Part shown: positions 1 through 7,703 of the stretch, piece by piece
Layout: every line of letters begins with the position of its first letter
Numbering within the stretch: position 1 is the first letter of the stretch
Assembly: GCF_028649435.1 (NCBI RefSeq)
Contig: NZ_JAQSIN010000004.1
Reading direction: 5' to 3' (one strand)
Source of the DNA: Curvibacter microcysteis
Lineage (GTDB): Bacteria; Pseudomonadota; Gammaproteobacteria; Burkholderiales; Burkholderiaceae_C
DNA length: 64,000 nucleotides
The notes under the pieces: generated by a model
Told to the model about the DNA's origin: nothing
What the model saw: only the letters and a program-made list of their open reading frames with translations
Databases searched by the model: none
Program-made: the position numbers and the translations under genes

Positions 1-15
1 TCGCATTGCGAAATA

Positions 16-53
16 AAAAAACCCCCGGAGCCGGGAGGCGACGGGGGTTTTTT
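16..53. terminator. Bidirectional rho-independent terminator
   Basis: A perfect 12-bp stem pairs AAAAAACCCCCG (16-27) with CGGGGGTTTTTT (42-53) around a 14-nt loop. The A-run and T-run flanks make it functional in either direction. It lies 43 nt beyond the stop codon of the minus-strand gene at 97-624, so it should end that transcript and any transcript entering from the left edge. Confidence 0.85.
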
Positions 54-96
54 GGGGGGCTGGATCAGCTGTTTTAGGCTGTGTGTCCTACTCAGT

Positions 97-624
97 TCAA
101 GGTTGGCGCGCAGGGCGCTGTTCGTCCCGCTCTGGCGGGTGGTGTGGGTGCCGTGGCGGACCCATGGCTTGAAGGGTTTCGGCGTCAAAGGTTTTTTGCT
201 GCTCAGGGCTCAGCGCGGCATAGAGCGCCTTGGTGGCTTGCGCCCGCTTCGCCTGGTGTTGGGCTTTGGCTTGCTGATGCGATTCCATCTGGGCGATGCG
301 CTCAGGGGTGGTGAGCTTGGCCCACTCGGCCGGGTCGGGTCGCTTGGGCACGCTGGCGGGCGGCTGGGTGGCATCGGTGAAGGCTTTCCAGGCCGGCTCC
401 TGGGCCGCGGTGATTTTGAGTTTGGCCTTCAGCTCTGCCGAGCGCTTGGCGAAATGGGCTTGCATTTGGGCCGGGTCCGGCGCGGCCATGCGGTGTTCAT
501 GGTGTGCGGGCTTGGCTGGGCCTGAGCCTTCTGGCGCTGCGGTGGGCGCGGTTTGGGCCCAGGAGGCCCAGCTCAGGGTGGCCAGCAAGGCCGTGCTCAG
601 GCCAAGGCGTGTGGTGTTTTTCAT
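97..624 (-). CDS. Spy/CpxP-like periplasmic protein (LTXXQ-type)
   Basis: This encodes a 175-residue secreted protein. The start at 624 is preferred over the longer reading frame because it follows a GAAAGGAAG ribosome site and begins with a clear signal peptide (MKNTTRLGLSTALLATLSWA, then SWAQ). The mature part is helical and rich in charge, Ala and Gln, with LSPEQQKTFD near the end, which resembles the LTxxQ repeats of Spy/CpxP envelope-stress chaperones. The tail is His- and Pro-rich (HPHHPP), which could bind metal. No partner gene adjoins it; rdgC is divergent 250 bp away. The family assignment rests on one motif and general composition. Confidence 0.65.
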   Translation of the reverse strand: MKNTTRLGLSTALLATLSWASWAQTAPTAAPEGSGPAKPAHHEHRMAAPDPAQMQAHFAKRSAELKAKLKITAAQEPAWKAFTDATQPPASVPKRPDPAEWAKLTTPERIAQMESHQQAKAQHQAKRAQATKALYAALSPEQQKTFDAETLQAMGPPRHPHHPPERDEQRPARQP

Positions 625-874
625 GGTCTTCCTTTCAATTCGGGGCGCCTGGGGGGCTGCACCCTCTGAAAGCTCAGTGTGGCCAAGCCCTGTTGCGTCG
701 CCATGAGCCCTGGGTGAGGGTTTGTAAAGAAGGAGGGGGCTTTTTTGCAGCGCGTCACGGCCTGCTGAGCGGTGCAGAAACCCCGAGCCAGCTCCGGCTG
801 GCCTCACAATGACGGCTGCGTGGACTTGCCTTGGCGAGCCATGCGCTGATGTTTGTCTGACTCAAGGGTGTTCC

Positions 875-1852
875 GTGTTCAAGAATTTGATTATTTACCG
901 CCTCGGTGAGGGCTGGACGGCTTCGCTGGAGCAGGTCGAAGCGGCGCTCGACAAAGCCCGTTACGTGGAATGCGGCGCCAGCCAGGAAAAATCCACCGGC
1001 TGGATCGAGCCCCGTGGTGAGGCCCATGGCCCCCTGGTGGAATCCGTGGGGGGACAGTGGATTTTGAAGTTCATGATCGAAGTGAAGGCGGTCCCTGGCT
1101 CGGTGCTCAACCGCAAGGCCAAGGAACGTGCGACCCAGATCGAGCAGACCACCGGCCGCAAACCCGGCAAAAAAGAGATCAAGGAAATCAAGGAAGAGGT
1201 CAAGCACACCCTCTTGCCCATGGCTTTTTCCAAGCAAGGCTCGGTGTTGGTCTGGATCGACCCGAACGCCCGCTTGATGCTGATCGACGCTTCCAGCCAA
1301 GGTCGGGCTGATGAGGTGGTGACCGCACTGGTCAAGGAACTGGAAGGTTTTGCCGTCGCCTTGGTCGACACCCAGATCAGTCCCGTGGCCGCGATGGCCG
1401 ACTGGCTGACGACGCAGGAGCCGCCGGCGGGCTTCAACATCGATCAAGAATGCGAATTGAAGGCCTCTGATGAGTCCAAAGCCGTGGTGCGCTACGCCCG
1501 CCACCCCCTGGACAACGACGAAGTCAAGCAACACATTGCCCAGGGCAAGTTGCCGACCAAGCTGGCGCTGACCTGGGACGACCGGGTGAGCTTCATGCTC
1601 ACCGAGGGCATGCAGGTCAAGAAAGTGTCTTTTCAGGACGTGGTGTTTGAAGGCAAGTCGGCCGATGACGGCGGCTTTGACGCCGATGTGGCGATTGCCA
1701 CCGGCGAGTTGGTCCAACTCTTGCCCGATTTGATCCTGGCCTTGGGCGGCGAGGCGGTGCGACCCAGCCTCGCCCCCATGGGCGAAGCCCCTGTGGCGGC
1801 ATCGGTGGCGCCCGCGCTTGGTGCTGACGACGACGAAGGCCCGCCGTTCTGA
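875..1852 (+). CDS. rdgC: Recombination-associated protein RdgC
   Basis: RdgC is a ring-forming DNA-binding protein of the nucleoid that restrains RecA-mediated recombination. I place the start at GTG 875, giving 325 residues beginning M-FKNLIIYRL, the typical RdgC N-terminus. An in-frame ATG at 809 would add 22 residues not expected in the family. AAGGGTG lies just upstream as ribosome site. The family usually runs about 300-330 residues, and this copy is full length with a short Pro/Ala-rich, acidic tail (GADDDEGPPF). It stands alone between divergent and convergent neighbours and ends in a terminator. Confidence 0.93.
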   Translation: MFKNLIIYRLGEGWTASLEQVEAALDKARYVECGASQEKSTGWIEPRGEAHGPLVESVGGQWILKFMIEVKAVPGSVLNRKAKERATQIEQTTGRKPGKKEIKEIKEEVKHTLLPMAFSKQGSVLVWIDPNARLMLIDASSQGRADEVVTALVKELEGFAVALVDTQISPVAAMADWLTTQEPPAGFNIDQECELKASDESKAVVRYARHPLDNDEVKQHIAQGKLPTKLALTWDDRVSFMLTEGMQVKKVSFQDVVFEGKSADDGGFDADVAIATGELVQLLPDLILALGGEAVRPSLAPMGEAPVAASVAPALGADDDEGPPF

Positions 1853-1856
1853 GCCC

Positions 1857-1878
1857 AACCCGGCGCAGCCGGGTTTTT
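1857..1878 (+). terminator. Rho-independent terminator of rdgC
   Basis: AACCCGGC (1857-1864) pairs with GCCGGGTT (1868-1875) around a GCA loop, followed by more T. It begins 4 nt after the rdgC stop codon. Confidence 0.85.
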
Positions 1879-1907
1879 AAAAAAACGCTGGCGCTTAGGC
1901 GCCAGCG
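1879..1907 (-). terminator. Rho-independent terminator of the pirin gene
   Basis: CGCTGGCGC (1886-1894) and GCGCCAGCG (1899-1907) form a 9-bp stem with a TTAG loop. On the minus strand it is followed by a run of seven T (1879-1885). It sits 6 nt downstream of the pirin stop, back to back with the rdgC terminator. Confidence 0.85.
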
Positions 1908-1912
1908 CGGTT

Positions 1913-2809
1913 TCAGGCCATCAAACCGGCCTGGAAGTCGCGGATCGCCTGAAACACTTCTTCTTGGGTGTTCATCACAAACGGCCCGTATTGCGCAATA
2001 CCTTCGCGCAAGGGGCGACCCGCGATCAGCAGCACACGGGCCGTTGCGGTGTTGCTGGCCGGTGCAGTGAGTGCCACGCCGTCGTGGCCCTGACCCGTGG
2101 CCAATTCAGTGTTGCGCAGGATGGCCATCTGCTGCGGCGGTACCGTTTGACCTTGGACATCGACAGATTCACGGAAGGGGTAGACAAACGCGTTGTGCTC
2201 GCTGGGCAGGGCCTGCTCGAAGCGGCTGCCAGGTGGCAGGCTCAGGTCCAGGTAGAGCGGCTGGGTGAGGTCGCGCTGCATGGCGCCAGCCACGGCGTGG
2301 CTGTGGCCGGCGATGACGCGCACGCGCACCCCTTCGGGCGTCTCGAATTCCGGGATCTCGTCACTTTGGATGTCGCGGTAGCCCGGCGCGCACAGCTTGT
2401 CCTGACTGGGCAGGTTGAGCCAGAGCTGAAAGCCTTCCATCAAGCCCTCTTCTTGCTCGGGCAGCTCGCTGTGGATCAGGCCGCGCCCGGCGGTCATCCA
2501 CTGCACGCCGCCGTTTTGCAGCAGGCCTTCGTGGCCGGCACTGTCACGGTGACGCATGCGCCCGGCGATCATGTAGGTGACGGTTTCGAAGCCCCGGTGC
2601 GGGTGGTTGGGAAAGCCAGCGATGTAGTCATCGGGCTGGTCGCTGGCAAAGTGGTCCAGCATCAGATAGGGGTCCAGCCGGCGCTGCAGGTCTTGGGTCA
2701 GGACACGGCTGAGTTTGACGCCAGCACCGTCTTGGGTGGCCTGGCCTTTGACCAGTCGTTCCAGGGTGCGCGGGTGTTGCAAAGCGGGTGAGGGGGTGGA
2801 TGGGGTCAT
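1913..2809 (-). CDS. Pirin family protein
   Basis: Pirins are bicupin proteins that bind a metal in the N-terminal cupin; some bacterial members have quercetinase activity, others act as regulators. The signature is NHPHRGFETVTYMIAG followed about 45 residues later by the IHSELPE segment, giving the conserved His-x-His and His/Glu metal ligands. The chosen ATG at 2809 yields 298 residues starting MTPSTPSPALQHPRTLERLV. A GTG at 2854 would add 15 residues; neither start has a convincing ribosome site. The gene is a single unit with its own terminator. Substrate cannot be told from sequence. Confidence 0.88.
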   Translation of the reverse strand: MTPSTPSPALQHPRTLERLVKGQATQDGAGVKLSRVLTQDLQRRLDPYLMLDHFASDQPDDYIAGFPNHPHRGFETVTYMIAGRMRHRDSAGHEGLLQNGGVQWMTAGRGLIHSELPEQEEGLMEGFQLWLNLPSQDKLCAPGYRDIQSDEIPEFETPEGVRVRVIAGHSHAVAGAMQRDLTQPLYLDLSLPPGSRFEQALPSEHNAFVYPFRESVDVQGQTVPPQQMAILRNTELATGQGHDGVALTAPASNTATARVLLIAGRPLREGIAQYGPFVMNTQEEVFQAIRDFQAGLMA

Positions 2810-2925
2810 GACAGGCAGTTGGGGGAGGGCGGACTGAAAACAAGATGATTTCACAGCCTGGCCAACCTGGCCTGGCGCCAGCTGAAAGTCCCAGCCTTGC
2901 CGGGTCTGCCGGGTAAAGTGCCCGC

Positions 2926-4173
2926 ATGGCCATGAATATCGTGTGGGTGGGTTTGTTTTTGTCGGCGTTCGTCGCGGCGCTGTGGCGTTGGGTCGGGGGT
3001 GAAGCAGGGGTGTTTCCGAACCTGCTGACGGCTTTGTTTGAGGCAGCCCGATCGGGCTTTGAGCTGTCGCTGGGTCTGGCTGGGGTGATGACGCTGTGGC
3101 TGGGCTTGCTGCGGGTGGGCGAACGCGCGGGCTTGATCGACAGCCTGGCGCGCCTGGCCAGCCCGGTGCTGCGGCAACTGTTTCCCAGCGTGCCCCAAGG
3201 CCACCCGGCCCAAGCCGCGGTGACTTTGAACCTGTCGGCCAATTTACTGGGCTTGGACAACGCGGCCACGCCCTTGGGCTTGCAGGCCATGCGCGATTTG
3301 CAGGCCATCAACCCCGAGCCCGATCGGGCCAGCGACGCCCAGATCATGTTCGTGGTGCTCAACACGGCGGGCCTGACCTTGATTCCCAGCTCCGTGATCG
3401 CCATTCGGCAGAGCGTGGCCCTGCGGCAAGGGCTGACGAACTTCAACGCCGCCGATATTTTCCTGCCCACCTTGCTGGTCACCCTGGCCTCGTTGTTGGC
3501 AGGTTTGCTGGCCGTGGCCGTGGCGCAGCGACTGCCACTGTGGCGGCTGCGGTTTTGGGGGCCGGTCCTGGCTTTGCTGGGCTTGCTCGGCACGGCGGTT
3601 GGGGGCCTGGCGCAGCTGCCCCCAGCCTTGGCGGCCCAGTGGATGGGCAGTGTGGGCGCTTTTGTGATCGTGGCCGTGGTGCTGTTGTTTTTGCTGGTCG
3701 GCTGTTGGCGCCGGGTGTCGGTGTACGACGCCTTCATCGAAGGGGCCCGGGAAGGCTTTGGGGTCGCGGTGCAGATCGTGCCTTACCTGGTGGCCATGCT
3801 GGTGGCGGTGGCGGCCTTTCGCAGCGCGGGTTGCATGGACGCGCTGATGGGCGGGCTGGCCTGGGCTGTGGCGGGGCTGGGCCTGGATACCGCGTTCTTG
3901 CCCGCGCTGCCGGTGGGCCTGATGAAGATTCTGTCCGGTGCCGGGGCGCGCGGCTTGATGATTGACGTGTTGCAGGTGCACGGCGTGGACTCGTTTGTCG
4001 GGCGCCTGGCCGCCATCATCCAGGGCTCCACCGAGACCACGTTCTATGTGTTGGCGGTGTACTTCGGCAGCGTGGGCGTGCGCCAGACCCGGCACGCGCT
4101 GAGCTGTGCCTTGGTGGCCGATGCGGTCGGCCTGGTGGCGGCCATTGGTTTGGCGTATGCCTTGTGGCGCTGA
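2926..4173 (+). CDS. Fused SpmA/SpmB-like nucleoside-recognition-domain membrane protein
   Basis: This 415-residue polytopic membrane protein carries two gate-like (nucleoside recognition) domains. The N-terminal half resembles SpmA (motif NLSANLLGLDNAATPLGL, then FVVLNTAGLTLIPSS) and the C-terminal half resembles SpmB (GAREGFGVAVQIVPYLVAM and GSTETTFYVLAVYFGS). In Bacillus these are two spore-maturation proteins; in Gram-negatives they are commonly fused and their role is unknown. The start is one of two close ATGs (2926, 2932). It is divergent from the pirin gene 116 bp away and convergent with the DUF2892 gene. No substrate can be assigned. Confidence 0.85.
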   Translation: MAMNIVWVGLFLSAFVAALWRWVGGEAGVFPNLLTALFEAARSGFELSLGLAGVMTLWLGLLRVGERAGLIDSLARLASPVLRQLFPSVPQGHPAQAAVTLNLSANLLGLDNAATPLGLQAMRDLQAINPEPDRASDAQIMFVVLNTAGLTLIPSSVIAIRQSVALRQGLTNFNAADIFLPTLLVTLASLLAGLLAVAVAQRLPLWRLRFWGPVLALLGLLGTAVGGLAQLPPALAAQWMGSVGAFVIVAVVLLFLLVGCWRRVSVYDAFIEGAREGFGVAVQIVPYLVAMLVAVAAFRSAGCMDALMGGLAWAVAGLGLDTAFLPALPVGLMKILSGAGARGLMIDVLQVHGVDSFVGRLAAIIQGSTETTFYVLAVYFGSVGVRQTRHALSCALVADAVGLVAAIGLAYALWR

Positions 4174-4194
4174 GTTCGCTTGGTGCCAGCGGGC

Positions 4195-4386
4195 TCACTT
4201 TTTCAGTGCACAGGTGTTGAAGCCCAACAGTTGGTAAGGCGGGCACCAGCCGATGATCCCAGTGGCCAGGGGCACCAAGCCCAGCCAGCCCCACCATCCC
4301 ACCGTGTCAGTGGCGGCCAGGCCCAACAGCACCAGGCCGACGAGGATGCGCAGCACGCGGTCAATGCCGCCAACGTTGTGGATCAT
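4195..4386 (-). CDS. Small DUF2892 (YgaP-type) inner-membrane protein
   Basis: A 63-residue protein with the DUF2892 pattern: an amphipathic start (MIHNVGGIDRVLRILVG), a two-helix hairpin with GWWGWLGLVPLATGIIGWCPPY, and a conserved C-P-P-Y...N-T-C end. The same domain forms the membrane anchor of the rhodanese YgaP. AAGGAG (minus strand) precedes the ATG. It sits 69 nt after cueR on the same strand and may be the last gene of the copZ-cueR unit; a link to copper or sulfur chemistry through the two Cys is only a guess. Confidence 0.85.
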   Translation of the reverse strand: MIHNVGGIDRVLRILVGLVLLGLAATDTVGWWGWLGLVPLATGIIGWCPPYQLLGFNTCALKK

Positions 4387-4455
4387 GAAAAACTCCTTCA
4401 GGGTGGTTGATGCCTGAATTGGATACCCCTTGGGGTATTTGGAGCATGATTTGAA

Positions 4456-4929
4456 TCAAGCCTGCCCTGGCTTTGGTGGGCGGTGGCAACCGCTGCTGCT
4501 GCCGGCCAGGTCGTCCAGGATGGGGCAGTCTGGGCGGTCGTCGCCTGCACAGTGCTGCAACAGGTCTTGCAAAGATCGCTGCATGGCTTGCATGGCGGCG
4601 ATGCGTCGGCTGAGTTCATCCACATGGTGTTGGGCGATGCGCTTGACGCTGGCGCTGGTGCGCTGGTCTTGCCCCCAGAGGCTGAGCAGCTCAGCGATTT
4701 CTGCCATCGAGAAACCCAGGGCGCGCCCGCGCTGGATGAAGCGCAGGCGGTGCACATCGGTGTCGCTGTAGAGGCGGTAGCCTCCCTCTGTGCGCACCAA
4801 CTGGCCCAGCAGGCCCAAGGTTTCATAGTGCCGCACCATCTTGGCCGACAGGCCTGCCTGGCGCGCAGCTTCGCCGATCTGCCAGCGGGGACGGGGCTCG
4901 GTGGGCTGGGCCGGCACGGGCGTCTTCAT
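4456..4929 (-). CDS. cueR: Copper-responsive MerR-family regulator CueR
   Basis: CueR binds Cu(I) and untwists promoters with overlong spacers to switch on copper export. The 157-residue protein has the MerR helix-turn-helix (IGEAARQAGLSAKMVRHYE), a dimerisation helix, and the metal loop CAGDDRPDCPILDDLA, in which two Cys separated by seven residues match the Cu(I) ligands of CueR. The last 14 residues after the loop are Ser/His/Pro-rich. Its start codon overlaps the copZ stop by 4 nt, so the two are translationally coupled. Two matching operators lie upstream, one per divergent transcript, which supports autoregulation as well as control of copA. Confidence 0.93.
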   Translation of the reverse strand: MKTPVPAQPTEPRPRWQIGEAARQAGLSAKMVRHYETLGLLGQLVRTEGGYRLYSDTDVHRLRFIQRGRALGFSMAEIAELLSLWGQDQRTSASVKRIAQHHVDELSRRIAAMQAMQRSLQDLLQHCAGDDRPDCPILDDLAGSSSGCHRPPKPGQA

Positions 4930-5123
4930 GGGGCGACGGTGTAGCCTTCGTCGGCGATGACCCGGGCCAGTTCAGCCCGAGGCTGCTCGCTTTGCACCGT
5001 GACTTGGTCCGCGCTGCGGTCGATGTGCACCTGGGCTTGCGGATCGAGTTGTTGAACAGCGCGGGTGATGGCGCGTTCGCAGTGGCCGCAGCTCATGCCT
5101 TGAACCTGAAATTGCTGTTGCAT
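4926..5123 (-). CDS. copZ: CopZ-like copper chaperone (HMA domain)
   Basis: A 65-residue single heavy-metal-associated domain with the metal-binding motif GMSCGHCE near the N-terminus. It should carry Cu(I) to the CopA pump and possibly to CueR. I use ATG 5123, preceded by AGGAGTC; a longer frame reaches back to 5237 but has no family match. The stop overlaps the start of cueR (ATGA). A CueR-type promoter lies about 77 nt upstream. Confidence 0.92.
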   Translation of the reverse strand: MQQQFQVQGMSCGHCERAITRAVQQLDPQAQVHIDRSADQVTVQSEQPRAELARVIADEGYTVAP

Positions 5124-5206
5124 GAAAAGACTCCTGAATGAGACGGGATGAGACGAAAGGAGAGGGGCTGAGGTGACATGACGGGCTGCATCACCCCATG
5201 GCCTGC

Positions 5207-5237
5207 ATGATGAACCTTGCCACCGTGGCAAGGTCAA
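5207..5237 (-). promoter_or_regulatory. CueR-type promoter of copZ-cueR
   Basis: Read on the minus strand: a -35 TTGACC (5237-5232), a 19-bp spacer, and a -10 CATCAT (5212-5207). The spacer contains a perfect palindrome with 10-bp arms, ACCTTGCCAC-C-GTGGCAAGGT (plus strand 5214-5234). The 19-bp spacing is characteristic of MerR-family promoters, which are inactive until the bound activator distorts the DNA. Confidence 0.82.
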
Positions 5238-5295
5238 GACCTGTTGCGCTGCCCTTGACGGACCTCAAGCTTCGCCTGAAGCCCTGTGATTTTGC

Positions 5296-5326
5296 TTGAC
5301 CCTCCCACGGGGACAAGGTTTAGGCT
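5296..5326 (+). promoter_or_regulatory. CueR-type promoter of copA, possibly giving a leaderless mRNA
   Basis: A -35 TTGACC (5296-5301) and a -10 TAGGCT (5321-5326) are separated by exactly 19 bp. The spacer holds an imperfect dyad of CueR type (CCCTCC...ACAAGGT). Transcription would begin about 5332-5333, on the copA start codon itself. Confidence 0.8.
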
Positions 5327-5332
5327 GCTGAC

Positions 5333-7570
5333 ATGACTTCCCCCACCCGCACTTCCACCCCGCCAGCCGATGCGGCGCCAGCACGGCCTTCGAGCACCTT
5401 GGACCTCGGCATTGAAGGCATGACCTGCGCCTCGTGCGTGACCCGCGTGGAACGCGCCCTGCGCAAAGTCCCGGGTGTCGAGCAAGCGGCCGTGAACCTG
5501 GCGACCGAGTCAGCGCGCGTGGTGTTCCAGCCGGCGGCTCAGACCGAGGCCTTGCTGCGCCGCGCCGTGCGCGATGCGGGTTATGAGCCGCGCGCCCCCG
5601 GGGCGCCGGTGTTTGAGGCGGTGTCGCCCTGGGTTGGCTTTGCGCCGGTGGCTTTGGGCCTGGCCTTGTGCCTGCCCCTGGTACTGCCCATGCTGGGTGA
5701 CCTGGCGGGCCAGCACTGGATGCTGCCGGCGCTGTGGCAGTGGCTGCTGGCCACGCCCGTGCAGCTGGGTTTGGGAGCCCGTTTTTACAAGGCGGGCTGG
5801 CATGGCCTGAGGTCGGGCTCGGGCAACATGGATTTGCTGGTGGCCCTGGGCACCAGCGCGGGCTATGGCCTTTCGCTGTGGTTGTGGTGGAGCACCCCGG
5901 CCGGTCAGATGCCGCATTTGTATTTCGAGGCCTCGGCGGTGGTCGTGACCCTGGTGCTGCTGGGCAAGTGGCTGGAAGCCCGCGCCAAGCGCCAGACCAC
6001 GTCGGCGATCCGGGCCTTGCACGGCCTGCGCCCCGATGTCGCGCACTGGGTGGGGCCGGACGGTGAGGTCGATGTGCCCCTGGCCGAGGTCTTGCCCGGT
6101 GACCGTTTGGTGGTCCGACCTGGCGAGCGCTTTCCAGTCGACGGCCTGCTGTCCGAAGGGCAGACCCAGGTGGATGAATCGATGCTCACCGGGGAGCCTT
6201 TGCCCGTGTCCAAAGCCCCAGGTGCGGCTTTGACTGGCGGCTCCATCAATGGTGAAGGCCGGGTGCTGATGCAGGTGACCGCGGTGGGTGGGGAAACGGT
6301 GTTGTCCCACATCATCGCCTTGGTGCAGGACGCCCAGGCGGCCAAGCCACCGATCCAGCGATTGGCCGACCAGGTGTCGGCGGTGTTCGTGCCCGTGGTG
6401 CTGGTCCTGGCGTTGCTGACTTTGCTGGGCTGGTTGTTCACAGGTCACGGCTGGGAACCCGCGCTGATCCATTCGGTGGCCGTGCTGGTCATTGCCTGCC
6501 CCTGCGCCCTGGGCTTGGCCACGCCCGCGGCCATCATGGCGGGCACCGGGGTGGCGGCACGCCAGGGCATTTTGATCAAGGACGCGCAAGCGCTGGAGTT
6601 GGCGCGCCAAGTCGACACCGTGGTGTTCGACAAGACCGGCACCCTGACCGTGGGTCAGCCTCGCCTGGTGAGTTTGGAGGTGGTGGACGGCGGCGACCCA
6701 GCCGCCTGGTTGGCCGTGGCGGCCAGTCTGCAAAGCGGCAGTGAGCACCCCCTGGCGCACGCGGTGCTGGCGCAGGCAAAACAAGAGGCTTTGTCCCTGA
6801 GCCCGGTCAGTGCTTTGCAAGCGACGGCAGGTCGCGGTTTGACCGGCCAGATCGCTGGCCAGACCTGGCGTCTGGGCAGCCTGAGCTGGGCCCAGGCATT
6901 GGGGGTGGACACCACGGCCGGTGCCGCGGCGCTGGCGCGCTCGCAAGCCCAAGGCGCCACCGTGTCGGTGCTGATGCGGCAGGACGGGGACGCCGGGCCC
7001 TGGCTTGGCGCAGCCCTGCTGGGCTTTGCCGACGAGCCCAAGCCCGAGGCGGCCGCAGCCTTGAGCCGCTTGCGTGCGCAGGGCCTGCGCCTGTTGATGC
7101 TCTCTGGCGACAACCGCGCTGCGGCCGAGGCCATGGGCGTGCGCCTGGGCCTGGCCGCCAGCGAAGTGATGGCCGAGGTGCTGCCGGGCGACAAGGCCGC
7201 CTGCATCCAGCGACTGAAAGCCGAAGGCGCTTGCGTGTTGATGGTGGGGGACGGGGTGAACGACGCGCCCGCCCTGGCCGCTGCCGATGTGGGCATGGCC
7301 ATGGGCACGGGCACCGATGTGGCCATGCACGCCGCCGGCATCACCTTGATGCGGGGGGACGTGGCCCTGGTGGCCGACGCCTTGGACATTTCGCGCCGCA
7401 CCGTGGCCAAGATTCGGCAAAACCTGTTCTGGGCTTTTGCCTACAACGTGGCGGGTCTGCCCCTGGCCGCCTTGGGGTTTCTCAGCCCGGTGGTGGCCGG
7501 CGCGGCCATGGCGCTCAGCTCGGTCAGCGTGATGGGCAACGCCTTGCTTCTCAAACGGTGGCGGCGCTGA
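5333..7570 (+). CDS. copA: Copper-translocating P1B-type ATPase CopA
   Basis: This 745-residue inner-membrane pump uses ATP to export Cu(I) from the cytoplasm. Visible parts are one N-terminal HMA domain (GMTCASC, residues 29-35), membrane segments, the actuator motif TGEPLPV, the membrane metal site CPC (389-391), the phosphorylation motif DKTGTLT (Asp 433), SEHPLAHA and the hinge GDGVNDAP near 640, ending in two more helices. The CPC and HMA motifs indicate Cu(I)/Ag(I). The ATG at 5333 is 7 nt after the predicted -10 box and has no ribosome site; no other good start lies before the HMA domain. Confidence 0.95.
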   Translation: MTSPTRTSTPPADAAPARPSSTLDLGIEGMTCASCVTRVERALRKVPGVEQAAVNLATESARVVFQPAAQTEALLRRAVRDAGYEPRAPGAPVFEAVSPWVGFAPVALGLALCLPLVLPMLGDLAGQHWMLPALWQWLLATPVQLGLGARFYKAGWHGLRSGSGNMDLLVALGTSAGYGLSLWLWWSTPAGQMPHLYFEASAVVVTLVLLGKWLEARAKRQTTSAIRALHGLRPDVAHWVGPDGEVDVPLAEVLPGDRLVVRPGERFPVDGLLSEGQTQVDESMLTGEPLPVSKAPGAALTGGSINGEGRVLMQVTAVGGETVLSHIIALVQDAQAAKPPIQRLADQVSAVFVPVVLVLALLTLLGWLFTGHGWEPALIHSVAVLVIACPCALGLATPAAIMAGTGVAARQGILIKDAQALELARQVDTVVFDKTGTLTVGQPRLVSLEVVDGGDPAAWLAVAASLQSGSEHPLAHAVLAQAKQEALSLSPVSALQATAGRGLTGQIAGQTWRLGSLSWAQALGVDTTAGAAALARSQAQGATVSVLMRQDGDAGPWLGAALLGFADEPKPEAAAALSRLRAQGLRLLMLSGDNRAAAEAMGVRLGLAASEVMAEVLPGDKAACIQRLKAEGACVLMVGDGVNDAPALAAADVGMAMGTGTDVAMHAAGITLMRGDVALVADALDISRRTVAKIRQNLFWAFAYNVAGLPLAALGFLSPVVAGAAMALSSVSVMGNALLLKRWRR

Positions 7571-7703
7571 GGGTAATGCGCCTTGTGCAAAGGGCATTCC
7601 TCCCGTAAAAGTCTGGCAAACTGACCTTTTGTACTTGTTGGCTGACCGCTGACTTTGCCAAGAGGCCCCTTCGGGGCCGACGGATGGCAACTGGAGACCC
7701 CTC

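Noticed and set aside
7571..7703. FliA (sigma-28) promoter for the chemoreceptor
   Set aside because: A TAAA occurs near 7606, but no GCCGATAA-like box lies 15 bp downstream.
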